Shown here piece by piece: positions 8,540-17,051 of a DNA stretch of 36,873 bases. The notes under the pieces were generated by a model. The model did no database searches, was not told the DNA's origin, and saw nothing but the letters and a program-made list of their open reading frames with translations. The DNA comes from Caryophanales bacterium (GTDB lineage Bacteria > Bacillota_I > Bacilli_A > RFN20 > CAG-288): positions 1 through 36,873 of the forward strand of contig JAJVUU010000013.1 of NCBI GenBank assembly GCA_021621525.1. The letters run 5' to 3'. Position 1 is the stretch's first letter; every line of letters starts with the position of its first letter. The translations under genes were made by a program, and so were the position numbers.

Positions 8540-8575
8540 AATCAAATCTCCTCCAATAAAAATACAGGCATAGTT

Positions 8576-8604
8576 ATTATAATGCTTCTAAGGACAAAGA
8601 AAAA
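8576..8604 (-). promoter_or_regulatory. Candidate promoter of the yjjI operon
   Basis: A perfect TATAAT (8581-8576, minus) lies about 37 bases before the yjjI ATG. The -35 region at the right distance (TTTTTC, 8604-8599) is poor. Confidence 0.4.
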
Positions 8605-8615
8605 AGAATTGCTTG

Positions 8616-8637
8616 AAAAGACCGCCCGAAGGCGGTC
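8616..8637 (-). terminator. Terminator of the nucleoside transporter operon
   Basis: The perfect stem GACCGCC/GGCGGTC closes a TTCG tetraloop on the minus strand (8637-8620), followed by TTTT. It starts just after the stop codon of the last permease. The U-tract is short. Confidence 0.8.
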
Positions 8638-8641
8638 GATG

Positions 8642-9664
8642 TCATCTCGATGATTTGTCGTAAGGAATACCTTCTGCCTTCGGCGCATGAGACCTCTTGG
8701 AGAAGACAATCAATGTCAAAAACGCAAAGAGATACGGAAGCATATAGTAGAGCGGCTTCTTTCCAAAGAAGTTTCCGGACATGCCTGCCGTTCCCAGATA
8801 TGCCGTAAATGTCGGAGCAAAGGCAAAGAAGAAGGCAAAGAACAAGGAAGCCAAGAAAATACCATTGGTCTTCCAATTGCCAAAGATTTCGATGGCAAGA
8901 ACCAAGAAACCATAACCCAGGGCATCAATCTGCCAGTTGCCAAAGTAGGACGCAGAGAACGAAAAGATGATGAATCCACCCAATCCTGCCGCAGAGGAGC
9001 CGATGGCCGTACCGAGATATCTCATCCTGTTGACGTTGATACCGACGGAATCGGCTGCTGCCGGATTTTCACCGCATGCCCTGAGGCGAAGACCAAACCT
9101 GGTCTTGTTCATACAGATCCAAAGGATGGCAATCATGATGACGCCAAAAAGAACAGCTAGGGTAATTCCCGAGAAAGCCTTGTCGACGAAGGTGTTGCCT
9201 GTCGTCAGGTTCAGATACTTCTGGACATTGAACTGGGTGAGTCCGATTTCAGGAGAATCCTTCTTGGAGACAAGGGAAGTGTTGACGATGGTGCACAAGG
9301 CAATGGCGACCGTATTGAGAGCCGTTCCCACGACCGTCTGGTCAGCCTTGAAGCGGATGGAGACCAAAGAAAGCAGGAAAGAGAAGAGGATGGAGAACAG
9401 AATGGAGACGAGTGCCGCCAAAAGGAAGAAGATATGCCATCCGGCAGTCGTTGTCACCAACCAGCTTGTCGAAGCGGCCTGACCGACGAGAGTCATAAAG
9501 GCAATGCCTGAATAGGCACCGAAGACCATGGATCCTTCCAAGGCGATATTGATGATTCCGGAGCATTCCGAAAACATACCGCCAAAGGAGCCGAGAATAA
9601 ATCCTACACCATATATGATGAAATATTGAACAAGGTTTCCCCAGTTGCTTGGACCAAATGGCAT
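8642..9664 (-). CDS. Nucleoside ABC transporter, permease subunit 2
   Basis: A 340-residue integral membrane protein of the branched-chain amino acid/sugar-type permease family (BPD_transp_2), with about eight to ten hydrophobic segments. The conserved SECSGIINIALEGSMVFGA segment near residues 32-50 is typical of the YufQ/NupQ-type permease in BmpA systems, as is GLRLRACGENPAAADSVGINVNRMRYLGT, the loop that contacts the ATPase. The start at 9664 lies one base after the stop of the first permease. It forms the membrane channel with that permease; the substrate is inferred to be nucleosides from the operon and the riboswitch. Confidence 0.92.
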   Translation of the reverse strand: MPFGPSNWGNLVQYFIIYGVGFILGSFGGMFSECSGIINIALEGSMVFGAYSGIAFMTLVGQAASTSWLVTTTAGWHIFFLLAALVSILFSILFSFLLSLVSIRFKADQTVVGTALNTVAIALCTIVNTSLVSKKDSPEIGLTQFNVQKYLNLTTGNTFVDKAFSGITLAVLFGVIMIAILWICMNKTRFGLRLRACGENPAAADSVGINVNRMRYLGTAIGSSAAGLGGFIIFSFSASYFGNWQIDALGYGFLVLAIEIFGNWKTNGIFLASLFFAFFFAFAPTFTAYLGTAGMSGNFFGKKPLYYMLPYLFAFLTLIVFSKRSHAPKAEGIPYDKSSR

Positions 9665-9665
9665 A

Positions 9666-10883
9666 TTATTTCACCTCCACTGTTTCAAGGCCTTCCGTCA
9701 GGGAAGCATACATGATTTCCTGACGACGCTTTGACTGTTTCTCATCATAACGTTCATAACCCTTCCTAAGAATAAAGGCAAACATGGAAGAGAAACTTGC
9801 GACATAGATGATGATGGCCTTGATAAGCTCCGTATAGTGGGCATTGTAGGCATTGGATGCATTCTTCAAGGCAGACTGTGAAGAATCGATGAAAGTAAGC
9901 AAAAGCGAAGAGAGAATACATCCTACCGGACTGTTCTGTGCAATCAAGGATACAGAAATGCCGGTAAAGCCATCAGAAATCAAAGAATTGTTTCCGCTGT
10001 CCCATCTGAAACGGATTGGATATCCAGGATTGGAATAGAGCATATATCCGGCAATTCCGGCAAGTGCACCGGAAATCGTCAAAGCCAGAATGATATTCTT
10101 CGTCTGATTCATACCGGCATACTTTGCAGCAAACCGGTTCGAACCGGTAAGCTTGAGTTCAAAGCCGAACGTCGTGTGATTCAAAAGAATCTGGAAGACG
10201 ACGATGATGACAAGAGAAATGATGATGCCGACGCTGACTTCGGGAAGAATCTTGTCCAGCCCCATGCTCGGCATTCTTGCAGCCGCAGGGATGTTCCTGA
10301 GTTCAGAAGGCGTGGTCATCTGCTTCATGCTGCTGGGAAGATAAGTGCCGATAAGACCGATGGCATAGTAAACAATCCAGTTGAGCATGATGCCGCTTAA
10401 GACCTCATTGACATTGAACTTTGCCTTGAGAAGTCCTGGCAAGAAGCCGATGATGGCACCGGAAACCATGCCGGCAAGAAGGCAGACGTACCACGGGCAT
10501 TTGACAAGACCCAAGACGATGCTGACAAAGGCACCGATGGTCACCTGACCGGTGATACCGATATTGAACAGGCCAAGTTTGAAGGAGAATGCGATGGCAA
10601 GTCCGGAAAGCATCATCGGCGTAGCCTTATAAATCATTCTTGCAACTTCATTGGTGCTGCTGAAGCCATAGGACATCAAAATACCGAATCCCTTGAGACT
10701 GTTCCGAGCATCCAGGATGACCAGAAGGATGAAGGCAACGATAAGACCGCTCAATACGCAAAGGAATCCGGAAAGGAAGGTTCCGACTCCCTTGATACCG
10801 TTGAGCTTATGGAAGAACTTGCCCAACCGGTAGAAAAAACGAAGAAACGGGTTCTTCGGCTGAAATTCCAGAGAATCATCCAT
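9666..10883 (-). CDS. Nucleoside ABC transporter, permease subunit 1
   Basis: A 405-residue multi-pass membrane protein of the same permease family (NupP/YufP-like). Key segments are FKLGLFNIGITGQVTIGAF and the cytoplasmic loop ELKLTGSNRFAAKYAGMNQ. The ATG at 10883 has an AGGAGG nine bases upstream and starts one base after the ATPase stop codon. An in-frame GTG twelve codons earlier lies inside the ATPase gene and has no such site. A cytoplasmic N-terminal extension of about 35 residues precedes the first helix. Confidence 0.92.
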   Translation of the reverse strand: MDDSLEFQPKNPFLRFFYRLGKFFHKLNGIKGVGTFLSGFLCVLSGLIVAFILLVILDARNSLKGFGILMSYGFSSTNEVARMIYKATPMMLSGLAIAFSFKLGLFNIGITGQVTIGAFVSIVLGLVKCPWYVCLLAGMVSGAIIGFLPGLLKAKFNVNEVLSGIMLNWIVYYAIGLIGTYLPSSMKQMTTPSELRNIPAAARMPSMGLDKILPEVSVGIIISLVIIVVFQILLNHTTFGFELKLTGSNRFAAKYAGMNQTKNIILALTISGALAGIAGYMLYSNPGYPIRFRWDSGNNSLISDGFTGISVSLIAQNSPVGCILSSLLLTFIDSSQSALKNASNAYNAHYTELIKAIIIYVASFSSMFAFILRKGYERYDEKQSKRRQEIMYASLTEGLETVEVK

Positions 10884-10884
10884 T

Positions 10885-12510
10885 TCAGTGTTCCTCCTCA
10901 AAGCGAGCCATCTCTTCACTGCTCATTCTTTTTCCGCCTGCCATATATAGACCGATTTCATTGATGTTGGTCTTCTTCGGATCAAGCTCAGCGACAATTT
11001 CACCATTGAACATGACCAAAATCCTATCTGATAGATTCATGACTTCATCCAGTTCCAAGGAAACAAGAAGGACGGCATTCCCGGCATCCCTGTGCCGGAT
11101 GATCTGCTTGTGGATGTTTTCAATAGCTCCGACATCCAGTCCTCTGGTCGGTTGAACAGCAATCAGAAGGGAAGAATCCCTTTCCAGTTCCCTGGCGATG
11201 ATGGCCTTCTGCTGGTTTCCGCCGGACATGCTTCTGACGACCGTATTTCCACCAAGGGAAGAACGGATGTCATACTCATCAATCAATTCGGAAGAGTAAT
11301 TCTTCTTAGCCTTTTCCTTGATGAAACGGAAATGCTGGAACTGTTCCTCAAAATATCTTTGAAGGACAAGGTTGTCCTTCAGGCTGAAATCCAAAGCCAA
11401 TCCATATTTCTGCCTGTCTTCCGGAATATGGGAAATACCGGCAACGCTTCTCTCTCTGACAGACAGCTTTTCAAGATGGACATCCACAAATCGGTCCGTT
11501 CCCTTTTTGACACCCTTCGGGCAGTATTTCTCGGTGTCGACATGGTGAAGGACGGCTTCACCGGATCTGATTTTGTCAATTCCGGTCAAAGCATAAATCA
11601 AGTCCGTCTGACCATTGCCTTCGATTCCGGCAATACAAAGAATTTCGCCCTGACGCACCTTGAACGAGACATCATGGACGACATCCTTTTTCTTATCCTT
11701 GTTGTAAACGACAAGATGGCTGACACTCAAGACCGGGTCGCCTATCTTTGCTTCATCCTTCTTTGTGACCAGCTGGACATCCCTTCCGACCATGAGTCGG
11801 GAAAGCTCCTGAGCGTTGGTATCTTTGATGTTGAGGGTGCCGCAGCATTTTCCTTTTCTTAAAACCGTGACCCTATCAGCCACCGCCATGATTTCATTCA
11901 GTTTATGGCTGATAAAAAGAATGGATTTGCCTTCCTTGACAAGATTTTTCATCGATGACATGAGCTCGTCGATTTCCTGAGGAGTCAAAACAGCGGTCGG
12001 TTCATCAAAAATGAGGATATCGTTCTTACGATACAGCATCTTGAGAATCTCAACCTTCTGCTGTTCGCCGACGGGCATATCATCGATTTTTTCATCCAGA
12101 TTGACATTGAAATGGAACTTTTCGCAGAGATCCTCCAGCGATTTCCTTACGGTCTTCGGCTTGAGAAAGCCAAACAACTTGGTAGCCGGCTCATATCCTA
12201 AAATGATATTCTGCAAGGCCGTATAGCATCCGACCAATTTGAAATGCTGATGGACCATGCCGATACCATACCTGGTCGCATCATTCGGATTATGGATTTC
12301 AGCTTTCTGTCCATTGACAAGAATCTCACCTTCATCCGGGGTATACATACCAAAAAGAATACTCATCAATGTCGATTTTCCTGCACCATTCTCACCCAAA
12401 AGCGCATGGATTTCACCTCTCCTCAATTCTAGCGAAACATCATCGTTAGCCTTGATTCCAGGGAATACCTTGGTGATATGGCGCAATTCAATCACGTTAT
12501 CTTGATCCAT
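10885..12510 (-). CDS. Nucleoside ABC transporter, double ATP-binding subunit
   Basis: A 541-residue protein with two ABC ATPase domains in tandem, as in NupO/YufO and sugar importers of this class. The first domain has Walker A GENGAGKS and a degenerate signature PVGEQQKVEILK, with Walker B ILIFDEPTAVL. The second lacks an intact Walker A (GIEGNGQTD) but keeps the signature SGGNQQKAIIAREL and a PTRGLDVGAI D-loop. That asymmetry is usual in the family. The start at 12510 follows GGAAGG at about eight bases. The second Walker B region reads LLIAVQPTRGLD, without the usual acidic residue, again as in relatives. Confidence 0.93.
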   Translation of the reverse strand: MDQDNVIELRHITKVFPGIKANDDVSLELRRGEIHALLGENGAGKSTLMSILFGMYTPDEGEILVNGQKAEIHNPNDATRYGIGMVHQHFKLVGCYTALQNIILGYEPATKLFGFLKPKTVRKSLEDLCEKFHFNVNLDEKIDDMPVGEQQKVEILKMLYRKNDILIFDEPTAVLTPQEIDELMSSMKNLVKEGKSILFISHKLNEIMAVADRVTVLRKGKCCGTLNIKDTNAQELSRLMVGRDVQLVTKKDEAKIGDPVLSVSHLVVYNKDKKKDVVHDVSFKVRQGEILCIAGIEGNGQTDLIYALTGIDKIRSGEAVLHHVDTEKYCPKGVKKGTDRFVDVHLEKLSVRERSVAGISHIPEDRQKYGLALDFSLKDNLVLQRYFEEQFQHFRFIKEKAKKNYSSELIDEYDIRSSLGGNTVVRSMSGGNQQKAIIARELERDSSLLIAVQPTRGLDVGAIENIHKQIIRHRDAGNAVLLVSLELDEVMNLSDRILVMFNGEIVAELDPKKTNINEIGLYMAGGKRMSSEEMARFEEEH

Positions 12511-12532
12511 ATGAATCACCTTCCATTTTTAT

Positions 12533-12567
12533 AAAAGGTATAGGCAACAAAGTTGATTGCCTATACC
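12533..12567 (-). terminator. Internal hairpin between lipoprotein and ATPase genes
   Basis: On the minus strand an 11-bp perfect stem (GGTATAGGCAA, 12567-12557, with its complement at 12547-12537) closes a nine-base loop and is followed by TTTTAT. Its place, 22 bases after the bmpA stop and before the ATPase, suggests a partial terminator or 3' stabiliser. Either would give more binding protein than transporter, a common arrangement in ABC importer operons. Confidence 0.75.
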
Positions 12568-12590
12568 TTGATCATCAAAGACCAGAAGAC

Positions 12591-13895
12591 TTATGCGATA
12601 TAGTTGACCTTGACCTTGGCAGAGCAACCGAAGTTGTTGACACTGAGCTCATCATTGTCAGAATTGGAATTGACCTTGACAGTACCATTCTTCAAGTTTG
12701 CAAGAAGTGTGTTGTATTCGCTGAGCGTGAACTTCTTAAAGCCCCAGCAGCCGGAATCACCCGTGGTATCCGGAGTAGGAAGGACGCAGTTGTCGGACTG
12801 GGCACCGACGGTGACGACCTTTCCGGCCAAAGTAGCATTCCATGCCTTGTCATTGTTGACCCATCCGGCCAAAAGGACCTTGGTGGTGTTCTTCAGGTTC
12901 TTCATTGCGGAAGTGATGCAGGATGCCTGGGAGGCACCAAGAGAGGTATCAGCATGCTGATTGACATCGACGCCGATCCAAGGCTTGTTGCCATTGGACT
13001 GGGAGGCAGCCGTGACAGACTGATAGACGGCACCGCCGCAACCGAAGATGACATCCGTTCCACTGCTATACCAGGCAGAGCAGTTGGAAGTGGCAGCATC
13101 CGTCGGAGCAAAGGCACCGGCATAATAATAGTTGATCTTGATGCTGGAATCATCCAGTTTCAATTCCTTGGCAGCGGCATCGGCACCCTGGCAATAGCCA
13201 GAACCATAACGGATGACGGCAGGAACAGCCATACCACCGCAGAAGCCAAGGCTTCTATAGCCTTCCTTGACGGCAGCATAGCCTGCAAGGAAACCAGCCT
13301 GTTCCTCACGATAAATGATGGAAGTGACCTTGTCAGTGAAGGTAAATTCTTCATAATTGTTGTCGGAATCCTGATTGACGCAGTCCAAAGCAAGGAAAGA
13401 GACATCCTTGAAGGCAGCATCATTGATGGCAAGCTTGATGGAAGACTGGAACAGATATCCAGGAAGAACGATGACCTTGGCACCCCATTCGGCAGCAGTC
13501 TTCATAGCTGCAAGACGGCCCTGGGTATCATAGGCGTCCTGGGCAGGCTGGACATACTTGGTCTGAACCTTGCCGGTTTCGACAGAATAAGTATTCGTGT
13601 TGATGGTTCCTCCTCCTGCCTCTGTCGCAAATTCATTGACGCCGTTCCAGGCAGATTCATTGAAAGAATGGTCATTCAATGTTCCGGAATCCGTGACAAG
13701 ACCAATCTTGAGCGGATTTTCTTCCGTGAAGGCATTCAATTTTCCATTATCGACAGTCGTTTTCTCACCGATATTCGTTTCGGTAAGTTCAAAGAACTTC
13801 ACTTCACCGGTTCCGTCAGTTCCACCAGAACAACCGACCGTGGTGAAGCAGGAAAGAGCAATAAGACCTAAGCGCATCAGATTCTTCTTTTTCAT
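12591..13895 (-). CDS. BmpA/PnrA-family nucleoside-binding lipoprotein
   Basis: A 434-residue surface lipoprotein, the substrate-binding part of the transporter. The signal peptide ends in TTVGC with the lipidated Cys at residue 22. The mature part has the family pattern KIGLVTDSGTLNDHSFNESAWNGVNEF (residues about 68-93), the GGMAVPAVIRYGSGYCQGADAA segment, and DVIFGCGGAVYQSV and WIGVDVNQHAD near the ligand pocket. PnrA-type proteins bind purine nucleosides. It is the first gene after the riboswitch, with GGGGG eight bases before the ATG. Confidence 0.95.
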   Translation of the reverse strand: MKKKNLMRLGLIALSCFTTVGCSGGTDGTGEVKFFELTETNIGEKTTVDNGKLNAFTEENPLKIGLVTDSGTLNDHSFNESAWNGVNEFATEAGGGTINTNTYSVETGKVQTKYVQPAQDAYDTQGRLAAMKTAAEWGAKVIVLPGYLFQSSIKLAINDAAFKDVSFLALDCVNQDSDNNYEEFTFTDKVTSIIYREEQAGFLAGYAAVKEGYRSLGFCGGMAVPAVIRYGSGYCQGADAAAKELKLDDSSIKINYYYAGAFAPTDAATSNCSAWYSSGTDVIFGCGGAVYQSVTAASQSNGNKPWIGVDVNQHADTSLGASQASCITSAMKNLKNTTKVLLAGWVNNDKAWNATLAGKVVTVGAQSDNCVLPTPDTTGDSGCWGFKKFTLSEYNTLLANLKNGTVKVNSNSDNDELSVNNFGCSAKVKVNYIA

Positions 13896-13935
13896 ACAGT
13901 TGACCCCCTTTATATGTTCGTATGAAAGAATGAAG

Positions 13936-13975
13936 AAAAAAATGGATCCCTTTTAGTACAAATAGGGATACCATT
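13936..13975 (-). terminator. Riboswitch terminator hairpin
   Basis: On the minus strand AATGG-T-ATCCCT (13975-13964) pairs with AGGGATCCATT (13951-13941), with one bulged T, followed by a run of T to 13936. It lies between the aptamer and the lipoprotein ribosome binding site. Confidence 0.9.
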
Positions 13976-14080
13976 TAACTCACTGATAAGATAGATGCAA
14001 GTGTGAGCTAAATGGATAGTCCCCCAGTTTGATGGTCTGAGAGCAAGTGAGACCGCCATACATTGGCCTCATTATCCATT
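13936..14080 (-). promoter_or_regulatory. Purine-class riboswitch (divergent) controlling the nucleoside transporter
   Basis: The 70-nt aptamer spans 14080-14011. P1 is AATGG/CCATT. J1/2 is ATAAT. P2 is GAGGCC/GGTCTC, with a loop holding GTATGG. P3 is CTCTCAG/CTGGGGG, with the nine-base loop ACCATCAAA. J3/1 is ACTAT. These match the purine aptamer fold, including the GG and CC needed for the loop-loop kiss and a C at the specificity position (guanine-type). J2/3 (ACTTGCTCT) departs from the usual GTTTCTACC. The expression platform is explicit: the 3' strand of P1 plus following bases (14018-14003) can pair with GTGAGTTAAATGG (13983-13971) as an antiterminator, which excludes the downstream terminator. 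Ligand binding should therefore switch the operon off. Confidence 0.82.
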
Positions 14081-14191
14081 GATTTCATCAATCTATTTTA
14101 TCACTCATGTATATAGAAAACGAACTTTTTTGAAGATTTTCAAGAATTTTCAAGAAAGCAATCAAAACGCATTATAAAAATGCGCATATGT

Positions 14192-14235
14192 AAAAATCAC
14201 CCTTCCACATCATAGAAATGACATGAAAGGATGAT
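14192..14235 (-). terminator. Terminator of the MoxR-DUF58-vWA operon
   Basis: On the minus strand ATCATCCTT (14235-14227) pairs with AAGGGTGAT (14204-14196). Inside it is a second 8-bp stem with a TTCT loop, and TTTTTA follows. It begins 15 bases after the last vWA gene. Confidence 0.85.
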
Positions 14236-14249
14236 TGTCTTAACAAGGA

Positions 14250-17051
14250 TTAAAATGCGTCCTTGGTCGGTTTCTTTTTCTTGAAGAAGATTTCACTCTT
14301 ACGGACAAAGATATCGACAAGATAGAGGATGACGCTGAGAAGAAGGAAGAACATCATGGTAGACATGTAGCTCTTGGCTTCAAGTTCTTCGGAACCGGAA
14401 GTAGGAGCATACGTGGAAGTTCCGGTGAAAGTAGAGCCGTTGGCATATCTTGCCAGCTTATTGAGAAGCGTGTTATCCGTCGTAGAGAAGGTGTTGTATT
14501 CCTTGGAGTAATCAAAGAAGAGCTGTGTTTCCAAGGTGTTGCCTTCAACGTCCTGATATGTGCTGTTTGGATCGCTTGCATCAGCCTTCTTCTGATAGGA
14601 GGCTTTGACAAGGTACTTTCCCTTGACAGTCATATTGTTGGAATCCTGGGCAAGATTGATGAGTCCGGAATAATTGGCACCATCATAACCGAAGTCATAT
14701 GTGCCGATTTCCTTTCCTTCCGGAGAAGTGACGGAAACATGGACTCTGGCATCCGGATTGCGGTCAGAACTGATGAAGGTGAGTTCACTGGTCTTTCCGT
14801 TGTTGGCATAGGTCATCTGAAGCGGATCGGTAGAGCTTCTTTCCGGAAGCATCTGCGTGATGGAATTGTTTAAGAACTTCTTTCCGCCATCACTGGAGAG
14901 GAAGTCCTTCGTCCAATCCAGGTTCTCAGCCGTGCTGAGATCCGTGGTAAAGGAAGAAACCTTTCCATTTCCGTAATTCCAATAGGCATAGAGAGGAACT
15001 GTCGTGACGACAGGAGTCGTTCCACCGTTTCCATCATCGATGTCCTTCTTATACTGAACCGTCAAGACGGTCGTTGCAGCATTCTTGATACGGCTGTAAT
15101 AATAGCCTCCGATGGAGCTGAGGTTCTCGACGTCAGTGACGACAGGATCCTTGGTCTCATTGACCTGGATGGTGTAGGGAGCATTTTCAGTGATGGGTTT
15201 GGAAGCATCGATTTCACTGATGGAGTTCAGCATGACGTTTTCAAGAGAAGCTGCAGTACGGCAATAGTAGTACTTTCCGTTTCCAGTCTTGGCAAGGCTC
15301 TTAAGAAGAGATGCACCGCTGCTGCTGGAAATATTGATGAAGGTGCAGCTGATGTTGTCAGAAGCCATGCTCTTGACCTGACGCTTGATGGCAGATTCTT
15401 TATCACCAGGCTCTCCGTCGGTCAAAGTGATGACGTTCTTATATTCAGTGTCGATGGAAGAAAGCTGCTTGGCTGCTTCCTTGAGACCGGCACCCAAGGT
15501 GGTACCACCACGGGAATCCAGCTTGTTGATGGCCTTGATGATGTCAGCCTTGTTCTTCATGGAAGTCATGGCGTGGATGATATCGACCTTGTCATCAAAG
15601 GCAACGACAGCGACAGAATCCTTCTCGGAAAGGTTGTCAAGGCAGCGGATGGCGCCTTTCTTGGCCTTTTCGATTCTTCCCTCAGTGGACATGGAACCAG
15701 ATCTATCGATCAGGAAGACGATAGCCTTGGCATCGTCTGTCTGATACTGGACAGGAAGAAGGTCGTCATAGAGAGAAGCTGCCTTCTTCTTGGCATCCTC
15801 ATCGACTTCACCGATTCCGGTATTGGAATAGGTGGTGCCATAAGTCATCAATGTCTTACCATATTGGGAAATGGCAATCTGAAGGTTCTGAACAAACTTC
15901 AGAGCTTCGTCGCCACCGCCATTGATCTGGGTGACATCCTGGTTGGAAAGGACGATTTCGTCATATTTGATGAGTTCATCAAGGCTGGAAGGAACACTTT
16001 CAGCATTGATATAGGAAGTGATGTCCTTATCCTTATAGGCATCCATATCCTTGATGGCAGAAAGTTCGCTTGCGTCCTTGCCGATGAAGAGAACATGGAA
16101 ATCACTGGTATAATCCTGAGTGAAGCTCATGGAATTGTTCTCGGTGTTGGTATCGTAGCTCTTGGTATAACCCTGAATCGTGACATTATAGTCAACGGAT
16201 CCAGTCTGCTTGGTATAGGTGTCCGGAAGAAGAATCGAAATGACATTGAGACCCTTGGCAAGATCGACCTGGGTAAGAGGCTGTCCGCCGGGGGTTGTGA
16301 CATCAATCTTCTGGCCATTGGCCGTCACGGTGATAGGATTGTTGGAACCCTGGGCCGTGGCATTGATGGAAACCTTGATGGTCTGAGGCTTGTTGGTGAA
16401 GGCATGGTCGGTATACTGGATGCCAGTGATGGCGATATCGTTGCCGGACTGAGTCTTCAGGGAGATGGTATCAAGCTCAACATTGTTCTTGATGAGCTGA
16501 TCGACAGCATTGATGGCATTGCCATCCGTCTCGATACCATCCGAGATAAGGACAAGCTTGTGGATGGCATTTTCGGAAAACTGATTATTGGCGAAGTTGA
16601 GGGCGTTCTCGAGATCCGTAGAGGAAGTATCGAAGCTACTCTCGTTCTTCACTTCTTTCTGAATCAGATCGGCACGGATGCTACCGGAAGTCGGAGAGGT
16701 AAGAACCTTGGCATCCTTGGCAAACTTGATGACACCAATCTTGACGGTCTTGTCATTCTTGTTGCGGATGTTCTGGATTGCCTGATCGAGCTGTTCGGCA
16801 TTGCTGGCTTCACTGTCGGAAACGTCGACAAGGACATACATCTCGATATCCTTGCTCGTCTGCAAGATCTGCATATTGGCAAAGGAGAAGGTCAAGGTGA
16901 CAGCCATCACAAGATGAATGGCAAGGGAGATGATGTTCTTGGTTCTGAAGCGTTTCTGTTTCGGGACAATGAAGAATCCCGCTACTACCAATATCACCAA
17001 TGGGATGGCGATAAAAAGCAGATAGGGGTTTTCAAATTTAATACTGTTCAT
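14250..17051 (-). CDS. Large membrane-anchored protein with two vWA domains
   Basis: A 933-residue protein. Two membrane helices lie near residues 10-29 and 41-60. A first vWA-like domain starts at 71 with the partial metal site DVSDS (76-80). A GATase1-like segment (about 318-440, HVLFIGKDASE) is followed by a second vWA domain with a full MIDAS DRSGS (449-453) and TLTDGEPGD. A further domain leads to a C-terminal helix and a Lys-rich cytoplasmic tail. The start at 17051 (GGGGG ten bases upstream) overlaps the previous gene by 14 bases. It is the last gene of a MoxR operon. Proteins of this kind are thought to form metal-dependent extracytoplasmic complexes; the exact role is unknown. Confidence 0.88.
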   Translation of the reverse strand: MNSIKFENPYLLFIAIPLVILVVAGFFIVPKQKRFRTKNIISLAIHLVMAVTLTFSFANMQILQTSKDIEMYVLVDVSDSEASNAEQLDQAIQNIRNKNDKTVKIGVIKFAKDAKVLTSPTSGSIRADLIQKEVKNESSFDTSSTDLENALNFANNQFSENAIHKLVLISDGIETDGNAINAVDQLIKNNVELDTISLKTQSGNDIAITGIQYTDHAFTNKPQTIKVSINATAQGSNNPITVTANGQKIDVTTPGGQPLTQVDLAKGLNVISILLPDTYTKQTGSVDYNVTIQGYTKSYDTNTENNSMSFTQDYTSDFHVLFIGKDASELSAIKDMDAYKDKDITSYINAESVPSSLDELIKYDEIVLSNQDVTQINGGGDEALKFVQNLQIAISQYGKTLMTYGTTYSNTGIGEVDEDAKKKAASLYDDLLPVQYQTDDAKAIVFLIDRSGSMSTEGRIEKAKKGAIRCLDNLSEKDSVAVVAFDDKVDIIHAMTSMKNKADIIKAINKLDSRGGTTLGAGLKEAAKQLSSIDTEYKNVITLTDGEPGDKESAIKRQVKSMASDNISCTFINISSSSGASLLKSLAKTGNGKYYYCRTAASLENVMLNSISEIDASKPITENAPYTIQVNETKDPVVTDVENLSSIGGYYYSRIKNAATTVLTVQYKKDIDDGNGGTTPVVTTVPLYAYWNYGNGKVSSFTTDLSTAENLDWTKDFLSSDGGKKFLNNSITQMLPERSSTDPLQMTYANNGKTSELTFISSDRNPDARVHVSVTSPEGKEIGTYDFGYDGANYSGLINLAQDSNNMTVKGKYLVKASYQKKADASDPNSTYQDVEGNTLETQLFFDYSKEYNTFSTTDNTLLNKLARYANGSTFTGTSTYAPTSGSEELEAKSYMSTMMFFLLLSVILYLVDIFVRKSEIFFKKKKPTKDAF

